This document shows, piece after piece, positions 10,957-22,374 of a DNA stretch of 64,000 bases (position 1 is its first letter; each line of letters begins with the position of its first letter). The DNA is taken from positions 109,274,102-109,338,101 of the forward strand of contig NC_081861.1 in assembly GCF_963259705.1 (NCBI RefSeq). Direction: 5' to 3'. This stretch comes from Myotis daubentonii. Its lineage: Eukaryota; Chordata; Mammalia; Chiroptera; Vespertilionidae. Both the position numbers and the translations under genes were made by a program. Under the pieces are notes generated by a model, which was not told the DNA's origin, searched no databases, and saw only the letters and a list, made by a program, of their open reading frames with translations.

Positions 10957-11967
10957 CTAGAGGCCCGGTGCACAAAAATTTGTGCACTCGGGGGAAAGGT
11001 GGGGTCCCTCAGCCTGGCCTGTGCCCTCTCGCAGTCTGGGACCCCTCGGGAGATAATGAACTGCTGGCTTAGGCCTGCTCCCAGGTGGCAGAGGGCAGGC
11101 CTAATCCCTAGGTTCAGCCCCTGGTTGGGCTCAGAGCAGGGCCAATTGGGGAGTTGGGGCGCCGCCCCCTGTCATGCACAGAGCAGGGCCCATCAGGGGG
11201 TTGGGGAGCTCCCCCTATCAGGCACAGAGCAAGGCTGATCAGGGGGCTGGGGTGCCTTCCCCTGTCATGAACAGAGCAGGGCCGATAAGGAGGTTCTGGC
11301 CTCGCCCCCTGTCACACACAGAGCCGCAGGGCGATCAGGGGATTTGGGCACTGCCCCCTGTCATGCTGATCCCGGTGCTGGGAGGCATATTACCCTTTTA
11401 CTATATAGGATAGAGGCCTGGTGCATGGGTGGGAGCCTACTGGTTTGCCCTGAAGGGTGTCCTGGATTAGGGTGGGGGTCCCCACTGGGGTGCCTGGCCA
11501 GTCTGGGTGAGGGGCTGAGGGCTGTTTTCAGGCTGGCGGGTGACTGAAGCTCCCAACCGCTCCTTTTTTTCTTTTTTTTTAAATTCTGGGCCAGCTTTAG
11601 CTCTGAGGCTTGGCTCCAGCTCTTAGGCCTCCACTGCTGAAAGCAGGTTTCTGGCCTTTTTTTACCTTCTGTATTTGAAACAATGTTGTGATCCTACTGG
11701 CTGAAGCCCGCCGACTAAAGCAGGTTTCTGGGGTTTTGTTTAGCTTCTATATTTGTAACATAGTTGCTTAGATTTGCAGCTCAGAGGCCTGAAGCGGCAG
11801 GCGGGGAACATTGGAGTCCTCCGTCACTGAAGCAAGCAAGCCTCATGTTCGCTTTCAGCTGCCTGGCTGCCGGCCGCCATCTTGGCTGGCATTTAATTTG
11901 CATATCACCCTGATTAGCCAATGGGAACCATAGCAGATGTACCATGTTTCTCTATTATTAGATAGGA
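10957..11967 (-). mobile_element. Composite Helitron (short form)
   Basis: Two Helitron bodies joined head to tail. On the minus strand, body A runs 11967 to 11411 and ends CCTCTA. Body B begins at 11410 with TCCTATATAGTAAAAG and ends with hairpin plus CTAG at 10957. The same CCTCTA/TCCTATATAG junction occurs in the element at 39461. Body B holds about six 47-bp repeats here against about fifteen there. It is inserted beside the Helitron at 10376. Confidence 0.85.
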
Positions 11968-12045
11968 TACCCCTGAAACCTACATATTTTTGTTAATTGA
12001 TCAGTGTCAGACCAATCAATTAAATAAAAAGTAAAAATTAAGGAC
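11968..12045 (+). mobile_element. L1 3' end, plus strand (right part)
   Basis: CCCCTGAAACCTACATATTTTTGTTAATTG and CCAATCAATTAAATAAAAAG complete the L1 3' end begun at 10231. Confidence 0.7.
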
Positions 12046-12081
12046 AAGATTATATACACTTAGCCATCTAAAACATCATTA

Positions 12082-12227
12082 CAGATCCCTGGCCAAGTAG
12101 CTCTGTTGGTTAGGGCATCAACCCCATATGCCAAGGTTGTGGGCTCGATCTCTGGTCAAGGCACATACAATAAGTAATCTATGAATGCATAAATAAGTGG
12201 AACAATGACAAAGAACACAAAGATAAT
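12082..12227 (+). mobile_element. tRNA-derived SINE, truncated
   Basis: Head CCCTGGCCAAGTAGCTCTGTTGGTTAGGGC with the B box region GGGCTCGATCTCTGGTC, then AATGCATAAATAAGTGGAACAA. Flanked by AAAACATCATTA (12070-12081 and 12228-12239). Confidence 0.85.
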
Positions 12228-12239
12228 AAAACATCATTA

Positions 12240-13071
12240 TAAATATAAATTAGAGAGATGGATTACAAATATATTGCCAAAAATATACCCTAAAATAAAA
12301 CAATAAACTATTTGTGTTTTTAACATTTAAACATCTACCCAATGAATTTCTTCTTCTTTTCCCTAATTCATGTTAATTCAATAAATATTTATTAATTGCC
12401 TATATTGTGTCATTAATCTAGAGAACAATAAGACATAGTCCATTCCCTAGAGATACTTATAGAATTGTTGTAGGGAATGGATCTGAAAATGGCTTTCAAA
12501 AGTAAAAATACTTTACTAATGTCAAGCATTTTTATTGCAAACTGCCAGTATGTGTGATTATTATTTCATAAACTTGGATAGTGTATACAAACAGTTCATT
12601 TGAATGATCTAGGACTCATGACCACATTTTTCCTTACTTTTAAATTAATTCTGAAAAATATACTAGTATGTAGGAGGAAAAGTGGTTAATAAGATTTTAT
12701 GTATAATTGCAATAACATATTATAGCTGTATAGAACTTTTTGTTCTAAATCAGTTTTATATCCATCATGGTTTTATGTTATGAAAATCAGATAACATGAT
12801 GGATGTGAAATATAATTTGTAAATTCTAATGGTAAAACAAATGAAGGATTTACTTATTTTAAGAATGGGGAAATTTTTACTTCCCAGAGAACAGGTGCCT
12901 CCTTCATACCCCCTATGAAATCTACCACAGTTCCCAGCCTAAGCTTGATCCCTCTCCTATTTTAGTGCTGTCACACCACTCTACGTTTTTGACTGATTAA
13001 GAAAAACAAGTTTTAGCAATAAATTAAATGGTGGCAGTATGATCTTCACCTACATCTCAATTTACCCCATC
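12240..13071. other. AT-rich intron DNA
   Basis: Mostly single-copy in appearance. A tract near 12370-12480 (CAATAAATATTTATTAATTGCC) resembles the tail of an ancient repeat but is too decayed to name. Confidence 0.4.
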
Positions 13072-13088
13072 TAAAATAGATCATTTTA

Positions 13089-14482
13089 TTAATTTTTCTT
13101 TTTTAAAATTTCTTTATTGATTAAGGTATTACATATGTGTCCTCATCCCCCCCATTACTCTACCATCCCCCCCACTCATGCCCTCACCTCCCTGTTGTCT
13201 GTGTCCATCGGTTAGGCCTATATGCTTGCATACAAGTCCTTTGGTTGATCTCTCCCATTTACCCCCACCCTACCCTACCTTCCCTCTGAATTTTGACGTT
13301 CTGAACGATGCTTCTCTGTCTCTGAATTTGTTTTTGTTCATCAGTTTATGTTGTTCATTATAGTCCATAAATGAGTGAGATCATGTGATATTTATCTTTC
13401 TCTGACTGGCTTATTTCACTTAGTATAATGCTCTCTAGTTCCATCCATGCTGTTGCAAATGGTAAGAATTCCTTCTTTTTTACAGAAACGTAAAATTCCA
13501 TTGTGTAGATGTACCACAGTTTTTTAATCCACTCATCTGCTGATGGGCCCTTAGGCTGTTTCCAGATCTTAGCTATGGTAAATGTGCTGCTATGAACATA
13601 GGGGTTTATATATCCTTTCTGATTGGTGTTTCTGGCTTCTTGGTATATATTCCTAGAAGTGGGATCACTGGGTCAAATGAGAGTTCCATTTTTAGTTTTT
13701 TGAGGAAACTCCATACTGTTCTCCTCAGTGGCTGCACCAGTCTGCAGTCCCACCAGCAGTGCACAAGGGTTCCTTTTTTTCCCCATCCCCGCCAACACTT
13801 GTCATTTGTTGATTTTTTGATGATAGCCAGTCTGACAGGTGTGAGATGGTACCTCATTTTCGTTTTGATTTGCATCTCTTGGACGATTAGTGACTTTGAG
13901 CATGTTTTCATATGTCTCTTGGCCTTCCTTCTGTCTTCTTTCAAAAAGTATCTATTTAGGTCCATTGCCCATTTTTGATTGGATTGTTTATCTTCCTTTT
14001 GTTAAGTTGTATGAATTCCCTGTAATTGTTGGAGATTAAACCCTTATTGGTGATAACATTTGCAAATATGTTCTCCCATGCAGTGGGTTTTCTTGTTGTT
14101 TTGTTGATGGTTTCTTTTGCTGTGCAGAAGCTTTTTATTTTGATGTAATCCATTTGTTTATTTTCTCTTGAGTTCCCATTGTCCTAGGAGCAGTATCAGT
14201 GAAGAAATTCCTTCGGCATATGTCTGAGATTTTGCTGCCTGTGGATTCCTCTAGTATTTTTATGGTTTCCCATCTTATGTTTAAGTCCTTTATCCATTTT
14301 GAGGTTATTTTTGTGTATGGTGTAAGTTGGTGGCCTAGTTTCATTTTTTTGCATGTATCTGTCCAGTGTTCCCAACACCATTTATTGAAGAGACTGTCTT
14401 GACTCCATTGTATGTTCATGCCTCCTTTATCGAATATTAATTGGGCATAGTGATTTGGGTCAATTGGTGGGTTATTTATTCT
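13089..14482 (-). mobile_element. Young bat L1, 5'-truncated, minus strand
   Basis: Flanked by a perfect 17-bp repeat TAAAATAGATCATTTTA (13072-13088 and 14483-14499). On the minus strand, frames at 13606-13965 and 14135-14419 encode the ORF2 C-terminal region ([41 protein letters not shown]). Only the 3' part of ORF2 and a C-rich 3'UTR are present; frames are broken, so it is inactive. Confidence 0.92.
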
Positions 14483-14555
14483 TAAAATAGATCATTTTAA
14501 AAGGGTTTTCCAGGTGAAATATACTGTTACTATAAATATAAATAAGAATTTGTTG

Positions 14556-14798
14556 CCCTAGCCAGTTTGGCTCAGTGGACCTAGGCCCGTGGATTGAAGG
14601 GTCCTGGGTTGTATTCCGGTCAAGGGCATATGCTTAGGTTGCAGAATCCTCCCCGACTTGGACCCTGGTCAAGGCTCATGCAGGAGGCAACCAATCTATG
14701 TGTTTCTCTCACATTGATATTTCTCTCTGTCTTTCCTTCTCTCTTCCAATGTCTCTAAATATCAATGGAAAAATATCCTCAGGTGAGGATAAAAAAAA
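14556..14798 (+). mobile_element. Ves SINE
   Basis: Head CCCTAGCCAGTTTGGCTCAGTGG with a B box GGTTGTATTCCGG, and a tail rich in TCTCTC then poly-A. Imperfect flanks AATTTGTTG/AATTCGTTG. Confidence 0.85.
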
Positions 14799-16215
14799 AA
14801 TTCGTTGTTTCTTTTCTTATCTATAACATGAATGAATAGGATATGGACAATGTTATCATGACCAAGCTAAGCAACACGTAATTTACCCCTTAATGTGCCT
14901 CAGATATTTTTTTCCGAATAGTCAGTGCTAGGTAGACATTTGGTGCAGATTGAATTACTAGTGAGAGAAATAAATAGAAATAGGGTGTTTTCAAAAAGAT
15001 ATATTATAGATGTCAATAATAATGGCCTCATAGTCCAAATTCTTAATGTGTATTCACTTGCATTGAATTGTTCCCTTGATTGTAGTGACATAACAATTGC
15101 ATTTCATTTGATACAGTGACAAAAACCTCTGTAAATAATATCTACTCTATCAGAATAAAACATATTAAATGAAGCTAGAAATAAATTACTTTCTAGTAGT
15201 GCAGTTCTCAGTGATCCTAAACATGTATATGTGAATGATAATAAGATCAGCTATATTCAGCATTAACTTGTCTATTAAAAAAGCATTATTTAGTAATATC
15301 AGTTAAACTAGTTTTAGCACATTAACTTTGACACCAAAATATTATAGAGGAAGAATCTTTTGATGCTTTTGTTCTCTATATAATTCCCTTGAACTCTAAA
15401 GACTTGTTGCAGACCTTTGCTCTTATCTTTGTTCTGTCATCCAGAGCCAAATTCATCATTGTTTCATTTTTCCATGTGCATTCAGAGGGTATTATTTATT
15501 ACTCTCGTTTAGAAGTCATCTTTCAAGACAACTTTGGAAGTCAAAATTCATTGCACTTTACTAGCCTCTAGGCTCAGGAAATATGTGGTGATTGAAAATT
15601 TACAAACCGTAAATGTCCAAGTGTCGTCAAAGAAAAGAAGACTGTAAAAGCTCCACTGTTGAGCTTTTTCTATCTTGAGTTGATTTTATTAGTGTATACT
15701 TAGAGCTGGGTTTGAACTTCTGCAGCTGAATGGGCAAAAGAGCAGATTAGATTGGTTTGCTCTATATCAATGCCTGCTTATTAAGATGTTGAACTTAAAT
15801 GTATAAGTAACATCATTGTGAATATAAATTTTGGGGGTATCCAGTGCTTATCCTTTCTGACTTGGGAATAACTTATTGCACAAATTACAAATCAGTTATC
15901 TTCTGCATTTTGGTTTGTCTTATTTGAAAACTGATGAAAATATGAGATTTATACCTCATAAGGGAATGACAGGTATTTCAAGCTAGTTTTGTGCACTCTA
16001 GACAATCTAGACACATCAACTACTCCTCTCCTATCAGTATTTGCTTAAAAGAAGTTTTGCCCCGCACATGTAGCACATGCTAATATTAAATAATTTCATT
16101 CTTAGAGCCAAATAGAGTAGAGGTCATTGTGGGTATTTTCCCTTTATTATATGTTTCTAAATATTTGAAAAAAAATTGGTAACATATATGTAAAAATTAA
16201 AGTATCTACTTATAT
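14799..16215. other. Single-copy intron DNA with a conserved-looking block
   Basis: No repeat recognised. The part at about 15330-15800 has balanced composition and motifs such as CAGCTGAATGGGC and GCAGATTAGATTGG, without long homopolymers. That resembles conserved non-coding sequence; this is inference only. Confidence 0.35.
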
Positions 16216-16223
16216 AGAAAACA

Positions 16224-16834
16224 TGGGTGGTATTCGTCACATACAGACGAACAGCCTTGACCAAGTGGAAGGAAGTCAGTCCTACAGGGGTTGTCTTGCA
16301 ATGGCTGCTCCCCTCCCCCCAAGCTGTTTCCTGGAGCTGTTTCCTGTAAGGGCAGAGTTTGAGGCAGGAACCCGCCCTAGGAGCATGGAGGCAGATCTTT
16401 GTAAAGTCTGCCTCGCCAGCACAGGGTGAACCTGAGTGGGGCTGCTGAAAGGCTTAGAAAAGACAGACAAGAGAATGAAAGCCAGGTCTCAGTGGGATGC
16501 TGCTTCTCTGAGAGACAGCCACAGCCATGCCTTTATTTTATAGCAGATGCTATGAGGCAAAGTAAGGGTGTGACCAAGATGTTTACAAACGTTCTCCTGA
16601 GTTTCAAACCTACTCAACTACATGCATCTGAACTCCTTCAAGCCCACATCACTCAGGCATGTGGGGCCACGTGTTCGGACCATAGCTCAAGCTTACAACT
16701 ACAGCTGTTGGCTATAATTGTGCTGGGAGGGCCCTGCCCTCCAAGCTGGGACTTGCACGTGGCAATGAGAGGACTGTGCCCTCTCATCAGTCCAAGGCTT
16801 AAACCTGTCCAAAACAGTGTAGCGGCTCCCAACA
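16224..16834 (-). mobile_element. Solo LTR, class II-like, minus strand
   Basis: The minus-strand 5' end reads TGTTGGGAGCCGCTACACTG (ending at 16834), the start typical of mammalian ERV2/IAP-like LTRs. CTATAAAATAAAGGC (reverse of GCCTTTATTTTATAG, about 16529-16543) combines TATA and polyadenylation motifs. The left boundary and target repeats are uncertain. Short frames here are not genes. Confidence 0.65.
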
Positions 16835-16949
16835 ATAAAGTTTTAATTCTGTTTCTTTGTTACTAATGTTGTGGCCCCACCCCATACCAAAGAAACAAAG
16901 GAAAATTTCCCCATCAAATTTCTGAATAGTATTACTCCTTCAGGAATGC

Positions 16950-17345
16950 TGTGTCATAAATTAAAATTTGAAAGTGGGTGCAATCATCACGTTATTGAGA
17001 AATCTCAATAGTAAATGGGGTCTTTGTAATGGTACCAGATTTATTATCAAAAGATTACGACCTAATATTATCGAAGCTTAAGTATTAACAGGATCTGCAG
17101 AGGGAGAGGCTGTTCTGATTCCAAGAATTAATTTGTCCCCATCTGACACTGCCCTCCCATTTAAATTGTTTCAATGATGGTTCCCCGTGATGCCAGCATT
17201 TGTGATGACTGTTAATAAACCACTAGGACAAACTCTAGACAGAGTGGCATGTTCCTACCTGAACCCGTTTTTGCACATGGTCAGTTATATGTTGCTTTCT
17301 CTCGAGTTTGAAGAGCATGTTATGTTACAGTTAAAGTTCTAAGTA
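16950..17345. other. Candidate conserved non-coding element
   Basis: Repeat-free, balanced sequence with many short words such as CAATCATCACGTTATTGAG, AAGCTTAAGTATTAACAGG and GATGCCAGCATTTGTGATGAC. No open frame. Its texture differs from the decayed repeats around it. Function is not claimed. Confidence 0.35.
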
Positions 17346-17457
17346 CTTCATCACAAGGGAAATTAGTCAAGCACTCTGAAAGTGTTTTCACTCTTAATGT
17401 GGTATACAGGGAGATATTAGAATAAGTTTAATCACTTTATCAGTCATTGTCTGCATC

Positions 17458-17540
17458 ACTGTTGTTTTTATATCATGTTTCTGTTGTTTTCATATCATGT
17501 TTTGTCGTTTTTATATCATGCCTCTGTTGTTGTTATATCC
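17458..17540. repeat. Short minisatellite, about 21-23 bp unit
   Basis: About four imperfect copies of CTGTTGTTTTTATATCATGTTT in tandem. Confidence 0.7.
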
Positions 17541-17682
17541 TTTTGTTACTTTTTATTTATTAATAAATTTATATATTATTTTCATATACATTTTACTAAT
17601 TTCCTTTCATCTCTCACACTTCTATTATAGAGAAAGGGCAAAGAGCAATGTTAAAAGTTCTCTGCTAATTAATACACTTTTT

Positions 17683-17900
17683 AAAAAATATATATTTTAT
17701 TGATTTTTTACAGAGAGGAAGGGAGAGGGATAGAAAATTAGAAACATTGATGAGAGAGAAACATTGATCAGCTGCCTCCTGCACACCCCCTGCTGGGGAT
17801 GTGCCCAAAACCAAGGTACATGCCCTTGACCGGAATCGAACCCGGGACCCTTGAGTCCGCAGGCCGATGCTCTATCCACTGAGCCAAATCGGTTTAGGGC
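17683..17900 (-). mobile_element. Ves SINE, young subfamily
   Basis: Tail at the left (ATATATTTTATTGATTTTTTACAGAG); head at the right ends GAGCCAAATCGGTTTAGGGC. B box GGTTCGATTCCGG is intact on the minus strand except for small changes. Confidence 0.9.
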
Positions 17901-18747
17901 AATTAATTCCCTTTTAATGTGCACAAAGTTCGTGTACCAGGCTACTAGTAATAATATAAATGCCAGTGAACCCACCATGCATCTCAAGAACTAAAACATA
18001 ATTAAAAATTTGCATCCATTTTCCTGTTTATCTACCTCCTCATAAAAGGTTACCACTCACCAAATTTTTGTGTTTTGCTTTTCATTGCATTTTTACATTA
18101 CTTGTTTTAAGGTAAATATTTATTTACAAAAACATTAAATGCCAAGGCTGGAGTGCACCTTTGAGATCATCTAGCTCAACTCATTCATGTATATAAGAGA
18201 AACTGAAACTCATAGAAGACAGAATGAGGATGTCTAGCTTTTTAGTGTAAATTTAATCACTTGGAAGTTTGAAAAAATGCTAAAATTCTATGAATTTACT
18301 CTTTATTTATTGATAACTCCAATAATAATAATTGGTATTAAAACACTTAATAAAACTCAGTGCTATACTTCTCCAATTAAGGGTATTTATAACTTAAAAA
18401 TACAAAAGAAGAAAAATAAATCAAGGTACTTTTAAGTGTAATGGTAAAGGGTTGAATTAATGAAGGCTAAGCAAGAAGCCCAGGCCCTGAAATTGCATTC
18501 CTCTAGAGATGTGATCTTTTTGATTTCTTTAAAAATGTTAGGATGTCAAGTTGCTATTTTTTCTTAATAATTTTCTTTCAAAATAAAATGATGCTTTTTT
18601 TCTCCTCCTAAAAATTAAATATATATATATGAAAGTACTTAAAGAAAAGTTGCTTATAGATCAAAATTATATGTATTATATATTAGTCTCTGAATTATAT
18701 TATAAATCCAGAGTATCAGCCCTATTATAAAGTAACAAACTTTAAAA
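17901..18747. other. AT-rich intron DNA
   Basis: No repeat or open frame recognised. A short TATATATATAT run lies near 18620. Confidence 0.4.
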
Positions 18748-18758
18748 CTGAGGAGTAA

Positions 18759-18959
18759 CCAGAACCGGTTTGGCTCAGTGGATAGAGCATCGGCATGCGG
18801 ACTGAAAGGTCCCAGGTTCGATTCCTGTCAAGGGCATGTACCTTGGTTGTGGGCACATCCCCAGTAGGGGGCGTGCAGGAGGCAGCTGATCGATGTTTCT
18901 CTCTATCCCTCTCCCTTCCTCTCTGTAAAAAATCAATAAAACGTATTTTTAAAAAAAAC
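18759..18959 (+). mobile_element. Ves SINE, young subfamily
   Basis: Direct repeats CTGAGGAGTAA (18748-18758 and 18960-18970). Intact A and B boxes (GGCTCAGTGGATAGAGC, GGTTCGATTCC). Confidence 0.95.
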
Positions 18960-18970
18960 CTGAGGAGTAA

Positions 18971-19322
18971 ATTCTTTTAAAAAAACAATTCAATGAAAAA
19001 TTATTTCTGATGAAAATATTAATCCGCTTTGATTTTTTAATAATTATATTGTTGTACACATTAAACTAATAGGTGGAACTAGTCAGCTAATGTGATAAGT
19101 TCAAGTCTGTGTGCATTTTCAGACCAGCTAAGTATAGTATTAACTTCCAAAACAGTCCCCAGAAATTGTATCATATTAGTTCTTTGTTATCACAGTCATC
19201 TCCTTATATAATTGATAACCTGAGATTTCTTTTTGATAGCTTCTCATTCTTACACTTCATATTTTAACTACCGGATTTGTGTAAGAGGAAATTTGGGTAA
19301 AATGGTACTAATTTACCTAAAG
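18971..19322. other. AT-rich intron DNA
   Basis: No feature recognised. Confidence 0.4.
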
Positions 19323-19343
19323 AATAACCTGTACTAAAGTTTT

Positions 19344-19567
19344 ATTTTATTTTTTTAAATATATTTTATTGATATTTTACAGAGAGGAAGGGAGATAGAG
19401 AGCTAGAAACATCGATGAGAGAGAAACATCGATCAGCTGCCTCCTGCACATCTCCCACTGGGGATATGCCCGCAACCCAGGTACATGCCCCTGACCGGAA
19501 TCGAACCCGGGACCCTTCAGTCCGCAGGCCGACGCTCTATCCACTGAGCCAAACCGGTTTCGGCTGG
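19344..19567 (-). mobile_element. Ves SINE, young subfamily
   Basis: Perfect 21-bp target duplication beginning AATAACCTGTACTAAAG at 19323-19343 and 19568-19588. Near-consensus head and tail indicate a recent insertion. Confidence 0.96.
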
Positions 19568-19857
19568 AATAACCTGTACTAAAGTTTTAAAAAGACATAG
19601 GTGCTTTGTAAACACACCATGATATATTTCTAATTGTTTATCAACTGAAGCTATTTAAACTGGAGCATCTTGCCCTCCTACTCAGGAAATTAAAGGAATT
19701 CTGAATCAACCCTTGTAAATTGAAAACTTGGTATTTGGTTTATTTGTTCTTCAATTCATAGTTTTGCCCACAGTTCAATCTTAATAATTTGTATTAATGG
19801 GAAGATAGTAAGTCTGAAATATGGACTGGCAATGACTAATAGAACTTTTTGTGACTA

Positions 19858-20015
19858 TGGAAATGTTTTTCCATGCTATTCAATATGACAGCCTCTAGCC
19901 ATATGTGATCACATATCACTTGAAATATGGCTATTATGCTTGAGTATTTTAATTTTATTTATTTAAATAATTTATATAGCAACATCTAATGGCTACCATT
20001 GGACAGCTCACACAA
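19858..20015. mobile_element. Old hAT-type DNA transposon fossil
   Basis: CTATTCAATATGACAGCC at the left and CTACCATTGGACAGC at the right, with CACTTGAAATATGGCTA between. The pattern resembles a Charlie-group non-autonomous element found across placental mammals. A second copy lies at 45852. Confidence 0.55.
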
Positions 20016-21483
20016 ATAATAAAAGTTTAATTTGCTGCTTTTCAAGAAATAAGGATGTGACCATAAAGAGTCATCCTACTGGACACGTTTTGCCTGAGTT
20101 GATAAGCATTTGTAATTAGTATACTGTTTGTTTTGAAATAACCAATTTTAGCTTAGTTTATTTTGTGAGTGGAAAAAAAAACCTGAAAAAAAGTTTGTAT
20201 CTTCTTGACACATCATTTTTATAGAATGCAGAAAGACATCTATCATTCCACACTTTATTATTTCAGTAATATATTCTAAATTTATTAGTGTAGATTTTCT
20301 GTTTTCCCATAAGGAGTAACAACAGAGAGACACACAATGACATGATTTTCATTAAGCACAAGGCATAATAATAGTAATTTTAATTACAAATGCTGTAAAA
20401 GCTACCTATAGTAATACTAGACCTTTAAAATATTTAGTTCCTGTGATAGCATCGCATCCTTAACTAAATACCTGGCATAATCAATTCTGTGGTAGAAAAA
20501 GGCATCTGAGAATTAAATTAATCAGTGCCTAAACATTTTAGTGGTTAAGATTTTACTGAGTTTCCATCTTCATTTAGAAAGCATAATTATGACGACAATA
20601 AGGATCTTCCATAAATATGTAAATTTTATCCTTAAAAATACTGGTTTTGCCAATGTCTACAGATTCCTTAGAACTTGTTTGCAAAGCCGGCCCTGCCTTT
20701 TCATGGAAAATTATCCAAAAGAATGCTATTTGCAGATTGTTTTCCTAAAATTAAAAGAGAAGCTTCTTTTTATTGATTGCGAAGAGTTCGCTTGGCTTCT
20801 AATCAAGCAAAACTGGAAGCATGGCCAAACTGTCTTAAACACTGGGCCATAATTAAGGTAAAAGAGGCTTTTGATATACTCAGGTTGTAAATAGTAGCCC
20901 AGTATCAACTGAAAATGTGGAAATGGTGTGTGTGTGTGTGAGGGGATTATTCCTGATTATTCCAGGTGTAGTAGTCCTATGTGATAAGGACATTAGGAGA
21001 TCATCTTAAAATAACTTTATCAAACAACTAACTCAGTTATCAAGAGTAAAAAGTGAATTCTCAAGTTTTATAGAGTACAAGAGCTTTGGGAAGAGTGTGG
21101 TTGTCATTATGGTTAATTTGAACATACCTTACTGAAGGAAAAGGCCAGGGGAACTGGGCTGAGAACACAGCTGTACAGGCGGCTCAACTAATTGCCTCTC
21201 CATCCTCAACCTCATTTATCTTCATTTCTTCCCAATTATACCAAATTATCAATAGTCTCTGTTGCATCAGAGTCTTAATCCCCTTTATTCAGGTAGCATT
21301 AGATAGTGGCAGATGAATTCTTGGAGGGAGTCAGGGTAAACAGCCATGAAATGCCACCTCTGGCAGATGGCATTGTTTACAAGAAATGTGACAAAACATT
21401 TGGAATTTGTAACTGGGCATTGATATGAGGATGCAAGCTGTTAATATTTTTTTATAGATAATCAAGGTGGCACATGGTAAAAA
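20016..21483. other. Single-copy intron DNA, two conserved-looking blocks
   Basis: The blocks at about 20560-20870 (with CAAAGCCGGCCCTGCCTTTTC) and 21050-21430 (with GGCTCAACTAATTGCC and CAGATGGCATTGTTTAC) have balanced composition and no repeat signature. A 103-codon frame at 20541-20852 has no family signature and is treated as chance. Confidence 0.35.
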
Positions 21484-21499
21484 TGAAACCCATATTTTA

Positions 21500-21711
21500 T
21501 TTTATCTTTAAAATATATTCTATTGATTTCAGAGAGGAAGGGAGAGAGATAGAAGTATTAATTATGAGAGAGAATCATCGATCGGCTGCCTCCTGCATGC
21601 CCCACACTGGGGATCAAGCCTGCAACCCGGGCATGTGCCCTGACCTGGAATTGAACCACAACCTCCTGGTTCATAGGTCAATGTGCAACCTCGGAGCCAC
21701 ACTGGCTAGGC
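21500..21711 (-). mobile_element. Ves SINE, older subfamily
   Basis: Direct repeats TGAAACCCATATTTTA (21484-21499 and 21712-21727). Confidence 0.95.
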
Positions 21712-21727
21712 TGAAACCCATATTTTA

Positions 21728-22374
21728 AAGAAAAAATACAGAGGTGGAGGTGTTCACATATCAAAATATTAATACATTTTTAGATGGTATATTCCCAACA
21801 AGCACTGTAGCCTTGAAATTCTTTTAGTCCATGATATTTTGACAATAAATGGCATATTTTCATTTGAAGCAAGGTACACACATTCTGTATTCAAAGACAA
21901 AATGCCATTTATTTTTCTTCCCAATCAAATAACAGACTGTGCAATATTTATTTTGTCTACTGCCAAATTAAAAATATGCTTCAAAATTGGAAAACAAACT
22001 AAACATCAAAAAGAAAACACATTAGTAAGAAAACAATGTTTGGAAATATTTAAATTTTTTTTTACTTGATAAAAGTATGAATAATAAATTTTTGTGTTAT
22101 TTACAAAATACCAGTAGTAGAAATGTAAATAATTTATTTTCATTTGATCAACAAACTTGTTTATTTACAGAAATAATTACATAGCAAGTATATTTTTATG
22201 AATTTACCTTTCAGAAGCATATGATCTGCAGGCATTTTTACATAGATGTAGCAGGCTAAATAAGTAAACAAGTAAGTGTGACCTCTGAAATGAAATGGAA
22301 AATAGCAAAATAGGCCACCTTAGTATATTTTATTCTCTGGTCAAAGATATTTTTACAAGATTTAGTGGACTTAT
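21728..22374. other. AT-rich intron DNA
   Basis: No feature recognised. Confidence 0.4.

Noticed and set aside
16426..16866. A 146-codon frame
   Set aside because: It lies inside a minus-strand LTR and runs past its end, so it is not a gene.
18759..18830. Genuine tRNA gene (A and B boxes present)
   Set aside because: The match is the tRNA-like head of a Ves SINE with target duplications; there is no complete cloverleaf. The same applies to the other SINE heads.
20541..20852. A 103-codon plus-strand frame as a small host gene
   Set aside because: No domain, no splice context, ordinary AT-rich codons; consistent with chance.
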